Shown here piece by piece: positions 54,718-64,000 of a stretch of 64,000 nt of DNA. Position 1 is the stretch's first letter; each line of letters opens with the position of its first letter. The position numbers and the translations under genes are program-made. The notes under the pieces are model-generated. The model was not told the DNA's origin and made no database searches. It saw only the letters and a list, made by a program, of their open reading frames with translations. Source of the DNA: Dermabacter indicis (GTDB lineage Bacteria; Actinomycetota; Actinomycetes; Actinomycetales; Dermabacteraceae); contig CYUG01000013.1 of assembly GCA_001403775.1 (NCBI GenBank), forward strand, positions 63,300 through 127,299. The letters run 5' to 3'.

Positions 54718-56124
54718 GTGCTCGGGCGAGGGTGCGAGTGTGACGTAGCCGTCGGCATCGATCGAGGCGAGAGAGGGGGTCAGCACCCAACCGTCCGCGC
54801 TCAACACGGACGTCGTTTCATCGGGCCGGTTCCAATACCCGTGGAATACCTGAGGTCCCTTAATCATGAGTTTTCCGACGGTGCCCGGGCCCACCACGTG
54901 CCCGCGGTCGTGGACGTCGACGATGCGCACGTCAATCGACGGGAGTGGAGTTCCCACGGTGTGTTCGCGGCCTTCTTCGGAGGTGCGCAGGAAGACCGCC
55001 ACTCCTGCTTCTGCGCCACCGTAGCCCACGAGGAGTGGCCAGCCCAGGTCGCGCGCCCAACCGCGCAGACTCGGCGCATGACCCCTGCCGACTGGGCTCA
55101 AGGCGAGGTGAAGCGTGTGGGAGCTGCCCGTCGCGCGTGCGTGCTCGGCGAGGAAACGGAGAACCTCGGTGTCGCCAGAGACGACCGCGGGAGGATTCTT
55201 CTTGAATGCACGTACGAGAGCCGCGCGGTCGAAGCGGGGAAACAAAATCGTATGGCGGCCGTAAAAGAGGCTCGTCGTCAGAGTATCGGCAATCCCGATC
55301 GTGGAGTAGAGCGGCCACAGCGCATAGCCGGTTTCCGTTCCTGCCGGTGCCACCTCGAGGTACTCGAGAAACTGGTGCGCGAGGGCCGTGAGATTACCGT
55401 GAGTGAGCATCGTGCCAAGCGAACTCGCTCGCGTGTGCCCCTCGTACACGAGAGCGGCGAGATCGCTTGGATCCGGATAGGGATAGTCCTCCGGAAGCGG
55501 CGCCGAACCGAGTAGATCCTTGAACTTTGCACGCGTGCCAAATGACAGGGGGAGCTGCGCGGGGGCCTTTGGCGGGGCCGCGACACGCATCACGCCCTTG
55601 CCGCTTGCCTTCGCGATTTCGGCAAGTGCCCCCGTAAAGGTGAGGCGACGCGGCGTCGCCTTGGGGCGTTCCGGAGCCTGGACGGTGATGACGGTCTTGG
55701 GCCGCGCTTGTTCATCGAGCCCGGCGAGGGCACTCAGGCGATACTCGGCGATGATGGCAGCGACCGGCGAGTAATCAGCAAACTCGCGGCTGAGCCGCAT
55801 CATGGGCTCGCGATCGGAATGCTGCACGGCAATTGCGCCGATTCGGAGGACGGCGTGGAAAGCGATCACCGCCTCGATGCTCATGGGCAGAACGATCGCG
55901 ACGCGATCCCCGGCGCGGATCCCCGAATCCAAGAGCCCCTGCGCGAGTGAGCGAACCCTGCGGCCGAGGAGCCCATAGCTCACACGCGTGCCACTCATTT
56001 CGATCGCCGTCCGCGAGTGGAAATGCGCGATGGCGAAATCGAGAAGCTCAGAAGCGTTAAGGGGGAGGCGAGGCGCGCTCATGCGGTGAGCCGGGGCCGA
56101 GGCAGGCGGCTGCGCCGAGGCCAT
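54715..56124 (-). CDS. Degenerate, C-terminally short acyl-CoA synthetase-like (ANL superfamily) protein
   Basis: The 469-residue protein starts behind AAGGAGG. The N-terminal AMP-binding fold is recognisable (RTAIEMSGTRVSYGLLGRRVRSLAQGLLDSGIRAGDRVAIVLPMSIEAVIAFHAVLRIGA, GTMLTHGNLTALAHQFLE, FHGYWNRPDETTSVLSADGW). But the P-loop motif, normally YTSGTTGxPK, reads LVYEGHTRASSLGT; the YGxTE motif reads GYGGAEAG; and the chain stops right after the W-x-x-T hinge region, lacking the roughly 100-residue C-terminal domain with the catalytic lysine. The frame is intact. It may be a non-catalytic acyl-binding relative or a decaying gene. Confidence 0.78.
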   Translation of the reverse strand: MASAQPPASAPAHRMSAPRLPLNASELLDFAIAHFHSRTAIEMSGTRVSYGLLGRRVRSLAQGLLDSGIRAGDRVAIVLPMSIEAVIAFHAVLRIGAIAVQHSDREPMMRLSREFADYSPVAAIIAEYRLSALAGLDEQARPKTVITVQAPERPKATPRRLTFTGALAEIAKASGKGVMRVAAPPKAPAQLPLSFGTRAKFKDLLGSAPLPEDYPYPDPSDLAALVYEGHTRASSLGTMLTHGNLTALAHQFLEYLEVAPAGTETGYALWPLYSTIGIADTLTTSLFYGRHTILFPRFDRAALVRAFKKNPPAVVSGDTEVLRFLAEHARATGSSHTLHLALSPVGRGHAPSLRGWARDLGWPLLVGYGGAEAGVAVFLRTSEEGREHTVGTPLPSIDVRIVDVHDRGHVVGPGTVGKLMIKGPQVFHGYWNRPDETTSVLSADGWVLTPSLASIDADGYVTLAPSPEH

Positions 56125-56278
56125 GAGTGCCCTCCTTTACCGGTGTGAGTGCTGCGAAGCGTGGGCACGCCGCGCGATCTACGAGTGCAGTTTAGGGAGA
56201 AAACCTGCACGTTGACCTCAGGTTTCCCGAGCGTTTCGTGGGCGTGCTCGCGACACGGGGGTGTGCGAGAGTAGCACC

Positions 56279-56710
56279 GTGAAGGAAAATGCGAACTCCG
56301 GTGCAGGGAGCGTGCGCCTCGATACGTGGCTGCACGCGGTGCGCCTTTTTAAAACGCGGTCGCTCGCCTCAAGCGCGATCAAGGCTTCACACGTGCGGGT
56401 CGACGGCGAAGTGGTGAAGCCAAGCTTCCGCTTGAGCGTAGGTAGTACCGTCGCGGTGCGGCACCCCGGGTACGTCAACGAGTACGTGGTCACAAAGCTC
56501 CTCGCGAAACGCGTGGGGGCGCCGCTCGCGCGCGAGGCCTACACCGATATTTCCGCTCCTCCGCCACCGCAGCTCTTCGCCGCCCCTCCTCGGCGCGAGC
56601 GCGGAACTGGCCGGCCCACGAAGAAAGAACGCCGCGCTCTTGATCGCCTTCGCGGGCACGAATCGCAAAACGGCAGATGGACGGCATTTTTTGACGATGA
56701 TGAAAGTTGA
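56279..56710 (+). CDS. S4-domain RNA-binding protein (Hsp15/HslR-like)
   Basis: The protein is about 143 residues from a GTG (another GTG six codons earlier is possible; neither has a strong ribosome site). The S4 fold is clear: VRLDTWLHAVRLFKTRSLASSAIKASHVRVDGEVVKPSFRLSVGSTVAVRHPGYVNEYVVTKLLAKRVG, followed by a basic tail (PPRRERGTGRPTKKERRALDRLRG). Hsp15 of E. coli binds stalled 50S subunits carrying nascent chains after heat shock. Lying directly upstream of clpB, it may belong to the stress response, although the clpB promoter starts at its stop codon. Confidence 0.85.
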   Translation: MKENANSGAGSVRLDTWLHAVRLFKTRSLASSAIKASHVRVDGEVVKPSFRLSVGSTVAVRHPGYVNEYVVTKLLAKRVGAPLAREAYTDISAPPPPQLFAAPPRRERGTGRPTKKERRALDRLRGHESQNGRWTAFFDDDES

Positions 56711-56738
56711 GTGGAATACGCTCAACTTTGCTGGCGTT
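56706..56738 (+). promoter_or_regulatory. clpB promoter with HAIR operator, SigH/SigR-like
   Basis: GTTGAGT-GGAATAC-GCTCAAC (56706-56726) is a 7-7-7 HAIR-type inverted repeat. Its spacer supplies GGAATA (56713-56718), which is followed after exactly 17 bases by GTT (56736-56738). This is the same promoter geometry as before dnaK, with HspR here covering the -35 instead of the -10. Confidence 0.8.
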
Positions 56739-56768
56739 GCAAGAGGTGTAAGCGTGGAAGCGAGAGAG

Positions 56769-56805
56769 GCTGGCAAGCGTCGGACCCCTCGCACCCAGCC
56801 TTTTC
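56769..56805 (+). terminator. Hairpin with T-run in the clpB leader, enclosing an exact repeat copy
   Basis: GGCTGG and CCAGCC flank CAAGCGTCGGACCCCTCGCAC-type sequence and are followed by TTTT. It sits between the putative transcription start and the clpB ATG, so it could terminate the upstream S4 gene transcript or attenuate clpB. Confidence 0.5.
56774..56785 (+). repeat. Exact GCAAGCGTCGGA copy
   Basis: In the clpB leader, inside the loop of the GGCTGG/CCAGCC hairpin. It shares 17 consecutive bases (GCAAGCGTCGGACCCCT) and one more C with the copy at 54061. Confidence 0.82.
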
Positions 56806-56841
56806 CGCTCCGCGCCCACCCACCTGAAAGGAGCGGAAAAT

Positions 56842-59458
<2,617 letters not shown>

Positions 59459-59460
<2 letters not shown>

Positions 59461-59511
59461 ATTCCATAGAGGTTGTGGGGGTTATTCCTAGGGTTTAGCC
59501 CCCGCAACCTA
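59459..59511 (+). repeat. TTGTGGGGG palindromic repeat directly after clpB
   Basis: The repeat begins on the clpB stop codon: GAATTCCATAGAGGTTGTGG and onward, with AGGTTGTGGGGGT pairing with GCCCCCGCAACCT across 14 bases, a stem of about 13 bp with two G-U pairs. The ATT-x-CATAG and TTGTGGGGGTT blocks recur after leuS at the other side of the DUF559 gene. It probably acts as a terminator. Confidence 0.75.
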
Positions 59512-60723
59512 GCGCAGTGCCTGGCGCCGGAATGCATCGCGAACCTTGACAACGAGAGGCCATTCGCCAGGCTCCGGCGCCAGCGCATATGGCGACAACT
59601 TAAAGTTGACGCGATTGATGCGAGGCATCCCCGGCGCGTCTATTCGATACTTCGTTGGAAACTCGTCGCACCAACCGACATACGGGAGGTCGTCTTTAAA
59701 AATCGGGACGACCTCCCACCCTTCCTCCCGAAGAATCTCGGCGTGGTAGTGGTCGCGCGCCGCTCGTTGCGGCTCCTCGTGGGAGCTTCCCTGATACTCC
59801 ACAACGACCTTCTGAGCTGGATAGACGAGGTCACGATCGGGAACGACAATTCCTCCGGGCAGCGGGATAGGAATATTGAGCTGCGGTTCGGGAAGGCCCG
59901 CCTCAACGAGAAGAAGGCGGCACAGAGTCTCCTGAGGTGAATCGGAGCCTACGCGAATATTGTCGAGCGCCCATCGAGTATTGGTGGCCCCGTCGATTTT
60001 TGGGTATCTCTTCCGTGCGTCCTTGAGGCCAGCAATCGTGCAGTAGGGCCGGCTTCGCCCCTCGTAATTCGGGCGCGGTCGGCGCACGAGGTAGTCGCCT
60101 ACGGCCACGAGTTCAAACGGGTTGAGTACCGTCGCAAGATCAAGGAACGTTCGTTCGCGAGACATAATCCTGAGTGGCTTTTTCCACAGGGGCGCGGTGG
60201 AGGGGTGCCACGGTATTCCGACGCTTGCTGAGCCACCGTCGGCACCCAAACCAGCACGAATCTGCTCGGGCTCCACGTCAATGACATCGTCGCTTGCCAA
60301 AAGATGCTGCCGCCACGTGGCAATTGTTCGCGTGGGGGAGCGGTGATGGTAGGGGGAAACAAAGTCCGGAAGGCCACTGAGCTTTTCGGGTATGCGAGCG
60401 TGAGCGCCTTGGATATGTGCCGGTTCCGGAGTTGGTGGGGGTTCATGCGCGAGGAATCTGGTGGGCAGAGGACATCCCCACAAGAGTGCTACTGAAATTT
60501 GGGAGAGTGCGGCTGTGGGGCATGTGTGAGCCACAATTCGCGCGTAGTCCCAACTTGTGGGCGAATGATCCGTCGCAGCATAGATTCCCCTGTGGAGCTG
60601 CTGATAATTCGGCCCGCGGAGCTGGTCTCGCGTGACTGCCTGCGCATAGGCCTCTTGGGACGTGAATACGGTGTGCGCGAGGGCGGCGGGGATGGGGGCT
60701 CGGGTGCGTGCCATGGCTTGCAT
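59509..60723 (-). CDS. AbiEi-like N-terminal / DUF559 nuclease-like C-terminal protein
   Basis: The protein is 404 residues (or 401 from a second ATG). The N-terminus (VFTSQEAYAQAVTRDQLRGPNYQQLHRGIYAATD) resembles the winged helix of AbiEi-type transcriptional antitoxins. The C-terminal 110 residues (SPQETLCRLLLVEAGLPEPQLNIPI, DRDLVYPAQKVVVEYQGSSHEEPQRAARDHYHAEILREEGWEVV) match the DUF559/Vsr-like restriction-endonuclease fold with candidate Asp and Glu-x-Gln catalytic residues. Such proteins are numerous in actinobacteria and uncharacterised. It has no toxin partner, sits alone between the 3' ends of clpB and leuS, and is flanked by repeats. SASVGIP is encoded by an exact GCAAGCGTCGGA copy. 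Confidence 0.75.
   Translation of the reverse strand: MQAMARTRAPIPAALAHTVFTSQEAYAQAVTRDQLRGPNYQQLHRGIYAATDHSPTSWDYARIVAHTCPTAALSQISVALLWGCPLPTRFLAHEPPPTPEPAHIQGAHARIPEKLSGLPDFVSPYHHRSPTRTIATWRQHLLASDDVIDVEPEQIRAGLGADGGSASVGIPWHPSTAPLWKKPLRIMSRERTFLDLATVLNPFELVAVGDYLVRRPRPNYEGRSRPYCTIAGLKDARKRYPKIDGATNTRWALDNIRVGSDSPQETLCRLLLVEAGLPEPQLNIPIPLPGGIVVPDRDLVYPAQKVVVEYQGSSHEEPQRAARDHYHAEILREEGWEVVPIFKDDLPYVGWCDEFPTKYRIDAPGMPRINRVNFKLSPYALAPEPGEWPLVVKVRDAFRRQALR
60217..60228 (-). repeat. Exact GCAAGCGTCGGA copy
   Basis: Within the DUF559 gene, in the variable middle region (GGSASVGIP). Flanked by CGGTGGCTCA before and CGTGGCACC after. Confidence 0.8.
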
Positions 60724-60857
60724 GCTATGGATCGAAAGGCGTCACCATGCGCGGCCCAAGGCAGAGTGGGGAAACCGAGAAGTGTGGAGCTCGAGCCGCC
60801 TCAGAGCGTTCGACGAGAGTCACTGTTCCGTCTCGATGCGCCCCTAAGCCCAAGAAG

Positions 60858-60956
60858 TGTGGGGGCTGAGCACAAAGGCTCAAACCCCCACAACAGCTAT
60901 GCAATTCATGGAGAAGGGGGCGATATCCAAACCCCCACAACCCCTATGCAATCCGG
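60858..60956 (-). repeat. Tandem TTGTGGGGG repeats directly after leuS
   Basis: Read on the minus strand from the leuS stop, two copies occur 47 bases apart: ATTGCATAGGGGTTGTGGGG (near 60956-60928) and ATTGCATAGCTGTTGTGGGG (near 60906-60881), each continuing GGTTTG. The second forms a hairpin, TGTGGGGGTTTGAG with CTCAGCCCCCACA. Their orientation relative to leuS equals that of the clpB-side copy relative to clpB. The rest of the 233-base gap up to the DUF559 start shows no gene. Confidence 0.75.
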
Positions 60957-63941
60957 TTAGGAGAGCACGAGGTTGACGAGCTTCGGCTCGCGCACGATCA
61001 CCTTTCGCACCTCGTGCCCCTCGATGAGCTTCTGCACACGTTCCTCTGCAAACACGGCCTTCTCAAGGTCCTCCGCCGAGATTTCCGGATCCACCTCGAT
61101 ACGGTGGCGCACCTTGCCTTTCACTTGGATGACGCACGTGACGGCATCGGCGACGAGGTACTGCGGGTCCGCAACGGGGTAGGAGGCGCGTGCGAGCGAT
61201 TCCTCGTGACCGAGCTTCGCCCACAGTTCCTCGGCGAGGTGCGGCGCGAACGGCGACACCATGAGCACGAGCGCCTCGACGGCCGAGCGCGGGGCCCCTT
61301 CGCCGTCACTCGCGACCTTCGTGAGGTGATTGACGAGTTCGATGAGGCGTGCGATCGCGGTGTTGAAGCGCATGTGCTCCATGTCAGCGCTTACGGCATC
61401 GATGGTTTTGTGCACCGATCGAAGGGTGTCGACGCTCGGTTCCGCATCGCTTGCCACGCACTCGCCGGTTTCCTCGGAGACAGCGAGGCGCCACAGGCGC
61501 TGGAGGAAGCGCTGCGAGCCCACAACGTCGCGCGTATTCCACGGACGCGAGAGGTCGAGCGGGCCCATCGACATTTCGTACACGCGGAACGTGTCGGCTC
61601 CGAATTCGTCGTACATGTCGTCGGGCGTCACGATGTTGCGAAGCGACTTGCCCATCTTGCCGTATTCCTGCGTGACGGGCTTGCCTTCGTAGGTGAAGGT
61701 TCCGTCGGATTCTTCGACGACCTCGGAGGCGTTGACGTAGACGCCGCGCTCGTCGCGGTAGGCGTACGCCTGAACGTAGCCCTGGTTGAAGAGCGTGTGG
61801 AACGGCTCGGCGCTCGTGAGGTAGCCACGGTCGAAGAGGACCTTGTGCCAGAAGCGCGCGTACAGCAGGTGCAAAACGGCGTGCTCGACGCCGCCCACGT
61901 AGAGATCGACGCCGCCGGTGGGTGCGCCTTCGCTCGGGCCCATCCAGTATTGCTCGTTTTCGGGTGCGGTGATCTGCTCGCTGTTTGTGGGATCGGTGTA
62001 GCGGATTTCGTACCAAGAGGAACCGGCCCACTGGGGCATGACGTTCATTTCACGCCGGTAGCGCTTCACACCTTCGCCGAGGTCGAGCTCGACCCACGCC
62101 CAGTCCTCGGCGCGCGAGAGGGGCGTTTGCGGTTCGGTGTCGGCATCCTCCGGGTCGAAGGTTTTCGGAGAGAAGTCGTCGAGTTCGGGCAGCTCAACGG
62201 GAAGCTGATCGGCAGGGAGCGCGATCGGCGTGTCGGGCGCGTCCTCCGCATACACGATTGGGAACGGCTCGCCCCAATAGCGCTGGCGGCTGAACAGCCA
62301 ATCGCGAAGGCGATAGGTGGTTTTCGCGTGGCCGAAGCCCTTTTTCTCGGCGAACGCGGTCGCGGCGGCGATCGCCTCGGCCTTATTCATGCCGTTGAGG
62401 TTGAGCTCGTCGCTTCGCGAATTGATCTTCTCGCCGTCGCCCGTGTAGGCCTGGCCTTCTTCGAAGTCGGCCGGTGGCTGCACGGTGCGAATGACCGGAA
62501 GGTCGAACGCGGCCGCGAAGTCGTAGTCGCGCTCGTCTTCGGCGGGAACAGCCATGATCGCACCCGTGCCGTAGCCCATGAGCACGTAGTCGGCGGTGAA
62601 CACGGGAAGTGCGCGCCCATCCATGGGGTTCACGGCGAACAGTCCTGTGAACACGCCCGTCTTCTCACGGGAATCGGCGGTGCGTTCCCCCTCATCGAGA
62701 GCGGCGGCACGCTCCTGGTACGCGGCGACAGCCGCGCGAGGGCTCGGGGCGCCACCGGTCCACGCATCTTTTGTGCCCTCGGGCCACGCTTCGGGAAGAG
62801 CGGATGCATCGGCGAGCAGCGGATGCTCGGGCGAGAGGACCGTGAAGGTTGCGCCGAACAGCGTGTCCACGCGCGTGGTGAACACGTCGAACGTGGCACC
62901 GGTGAGGGCTGAGGAAGCGTCGGACTCGAGCGTGAACGTGACCTCCGCGCCGCGTGACCGGCCGATCCAGTTGCGCTGCATGGACTTGACCGATTCGGGC
63001 CAGTTGACGGTCTCGAGGTCCTCAAGGAGGCGGTCCGCGTACGCGGTAATGCGCAGGTTCCACTGGCGAAGGCGGCGCTTGAACACGGGGAAGTCGCCGC
63101 GCTCCGAGCGACCCTCGGCCGTGACCTCCTCGTTCGCGAGCACGGTGCCGAGACCCGGGCACCAGTTCACGGGGGTGTCGCTCACGTAGGCGAGGCGGAA
63201 GCAATCAACGAGCTCTCGCATCTCCTTGGGCGTGTACTGGATGAGGAAGTCGAAGGGCGTGTCGAGCTCGGGATTCCAGTGCTCCTCATCCGGCTTGCGG
63301 TCGTGCCAAATCTGCGGGATTTCGATGCCCTGCAGCTCGGCGAGGGCGAACGGATCGACGTCGCGGTCCTGGATCGCGCCCTTGAGGTCCTTGATGGGAC
63401 GTGCGGAGCCGCGCGTGCCGTCAGCCTTCACGAAGTTCGGGTCATACCACGAATCGAAAAGCTGAAGGAACACCCACTGGGTCCACTTGACGAAGTCGAG
63501 GTCGGTCGTGCGCAGCGAGCGGCGCGAGTCGTGCGAGAGGCCGAGGCGGAAGAGCTGGCGAGCCATGTTCGCGACGTTTTCGTCGGTCGTGACGCGCGGG
63601 TGGGTGCCGGTCTGGATCGCGTATTGCTCGGCGGGGAGGCCGAAGGCGTCGTAGCCCATCGTGTAGAGCACGTTTTTGCCGAGCATGCGGTTGTGGCGCG
63701 CGACCGCATCGGTTGCGATGTAGCCGAGGGGGTGGCCCACGTGAAGCCCCTTGCCCGAGGGGTAGGGGAACATGTCCATGATGAACAACTTTTCGCCGAG
63801 TTCTTCGGCGCTGCGCCCGTCGGAAAGCTCTCCCGTGGGATTGACGGCGTTGAACGTGCCCTGCTCGAGCCACAGCTTCTGCCATTTTTGCTCGATCTGT
63901 CCCGCGAGTTCGGCGGTGTAGCGGTATGGGGCCTCAGCCAT
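60957..63941 (-). CDS. leuS: Leucyl-tRNA synthetase
   Basis: The 994-residue class I synthetase has MFPYPSGKGLHVGHPLGYIATD (HIGH motif, His-Val-Gly-His), the CP1 editing domain with TTRVDTLFGATF and GYGTGAIMAVPAEDERDYDF, the tryptophan-rich catalytic core (YRLRDWLFSRQRYWGEPFP) and KMGKSLRN (about residue 762), the actinobacterial form of KMSKS. The C-terminal domain ends VRKVIVREPKLVNLVLS. AGGAAAGGGA precedes the ATG. A near repeat copy lies inside the editing-domain boundary (LESDASSALTG). It charges tRNA-Leu and edits norvaline/isoleucine errors. Confidence 0.97.
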   Translation of the reverse strand: MAEAPYRYTAELAGQIEQKWQKLWLEQGTFNAVNPTGELSDGRSAEELGEKLFIMDMFPYPSGKGLHVGHPLGYIATDAVARHNRMLGKNVLYTMGYDAFGLPAEQYAIQTGTHPRVTTDENVANMARQLFRLGLSHDSRRSLRTTDLDFVKWTQWVFLQLFDSWYDPNFVKADGTRGSARPIKDLKGAIQDRDVDPFALAELQGIEIPQIWHDRKPDEEHWNPELDTPFDFLIQYTPKEMRELVDCFRLAYVSDTPVNWCPGLGTVLANEEVTAEGRSERGDFPVFKRRLRQWNLRITAYADRLLEDLETVNWPESVKSMQRNWIGRSRGAEVTFTLESDASSALTGATFDVFTTRVDTLFGATFTVLSPEHPLLADASALPEAWPEGTKDAWTGGAPSPRAAVAAYQERAAALDEGERTADSREKTGVFTGLFAVNPMDGRALPVFTADYVLMGYGTGAIMAVPAEDERDYDFAAAFDLPVIRTVQPPADFEEGQAYTGDGEKINSRSDELNLNGMNKAEAIAAATAFAEKKGFGHAKTTYRLRDWLFSRQRYWGEPFPIVYAEDAPDTPIALPADQLPVELPELDDFSPKTFDPEDADTEPQTPLSRAEDWAWVELDLGEGVKRYRREMNVMPQWAGSSWYEIRYTDPTNSEQITAPENEQYWMGPSEGAPTGGVDLYVGGVEHAVLHLLYARFWHKVLFDRGYLTSAEPFHTLFNQGYVQAYAYRDERGVYVNASEVVEESDGTFTYEGKPVTQEYGKMGKSLRNIVTPDDMYDEFGADTFRVYEMSMGPLDLSRPWNTRDVVGSQRFLQRLWRLAVSEETGECVASDAEPSVDTLRSVHKTIDAVSADMEHMRFNTAIARLIELVNHLTKVASDGEGAPRSAVEALVLMVSPFAPHLAEELWAKLGHEESLARASYPVADPQYLVADAVTCVIQVKGKVRHRIEVDPEISAEDLEKAVFAEERVQKLIEGHEVRKVIVREPKLVNLVLS
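62913..62924 (+). repeat. GGAAGCGTCGGA repeat copy (11-base core)
   Basis: Antisense to the leuS segment encoding ESDASSA at the edge of the editing domain, a surface loop in LeuRS. Confidence 0.65.
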
Positions 63942-64000
63942 CGTGTCCCTTTCCTCGTGTTGGTTTCGTGCGCGGCAGGTCTCGAGCGCGCATGCACTGT

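Noticed and set aside
61014-62912. A 632-codon open frame antisense to leuS
   Set aside because: The leuS strand shows all LeuRS motifs; the antisense product has no recognisable fold and starts without a ribosome site.
63942-64000. T-box leader before leuS
   Set aside because: Only 59 bases are inside the window and they show a ribosome site but no T-box sequence; the region further upstream is not available.

Overview
The window is GC-rich, densely packed DNA from an actinobacterium. Signs of this are the dnaK-grpE-dnaJ-hspR order with HAIR operators, the MsiK-style sugar ABC locus without its own ATPase, frequent GTG starts and GTGA/TGATG stop-start overlaps, several apparently leaderless genes and an actinobacterial LeuRS. 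The gene set (creatinine use, a D-aspartate ligase/racemase pair, BCCT and ECF transporters) fits a host-associated member of the Micrococcales, perhaps Dermabacteraceae; that last step is inference. Coding density is high and no tRNA, rRNA, CRISPR array, prophage or intact insertion sequence is visible.

Layout, left to right. 1-3.3 kb: a thiamine-type ECF transporter operon (minus strand) behind a TPP riboswitch, with two paralogous YkoE-like S components and a single ABC-ABC-T fusion that runs off the window edge. 3.3-12.6 kb: a PH-like membrane protein and an M13 peptidase, a YeiH-type permease, a seven-helix membrane protein of unknown function, an ADP-ribosylglycohydrolase, and an FtsX/LolD-type ABC exporter. 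12.9-16.4 kb: a cystathionine lyase-family enzyme followed by a polar amino-acid (probably cystine) ABC importer. 16.4-21.5 kb: ogt and the dnaK chaperone operon. 21.5-24.6 kb: a glycosyltransferase / VTT-domain membrane protein / glycosyltransferase operon.

24.9-32.1 kb: a D-aspartate ligase-like ATP-grasp protein with an Asp/Glu racemase, then a creatinine utilisation cassette (creatinase, creatininase, BCCT transporter, IclR regulator). 32.2-40.9 kb: a maltodextrin locus with two GH13 enzymes, MalEFG and a divergent LacI regulator; trpS and a sirtuin follow lacI. 42.8-49.5 kb: a GNAT gene, the glycine cleavage genes gcvT-gcvH-gcvP and a MetE-like methyltransferase. 49.6-64 kb: a mannosyltransferase-like gene, an amidotransferase, a small membrane protein, deoD, an MFS permease, a TsaC/YciO protein, a degraded acyl-CoA synthetase-like gene, an Hsp15-like S4 protein, clpB, a DUF559/AbiEi-like gene bracketed by palindromic repeats, and leuS.

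How the parts fit together: creatinine and creatine would be degraded to sarcosine and urea and, with a sarcosine-oxidising enzyme not seen here, to glycine, which the glycine cleavage system could burn into one-carbon units. dnaK and clpB carry matching control regions (a HAIR operator overlapping a GGAATA-N17-GTT promoter), so HspR and a SigH/SigR-like sigma factor probably co-regulate them.

The most unusual signal is a short interspersed sequence, core GCAAGCGTCGGA, with six exact 12-base copies and about ten near copies scattered over the window. They lie in intergenic gaps, gene ends and protein linkers, often inside a hairpin. I know of no described element that matches it. A second repeat family (TTGTGGGGG hairpins) sits immediately after the stop codons of clpB and leuS, on both sides of the DUF559 gene.
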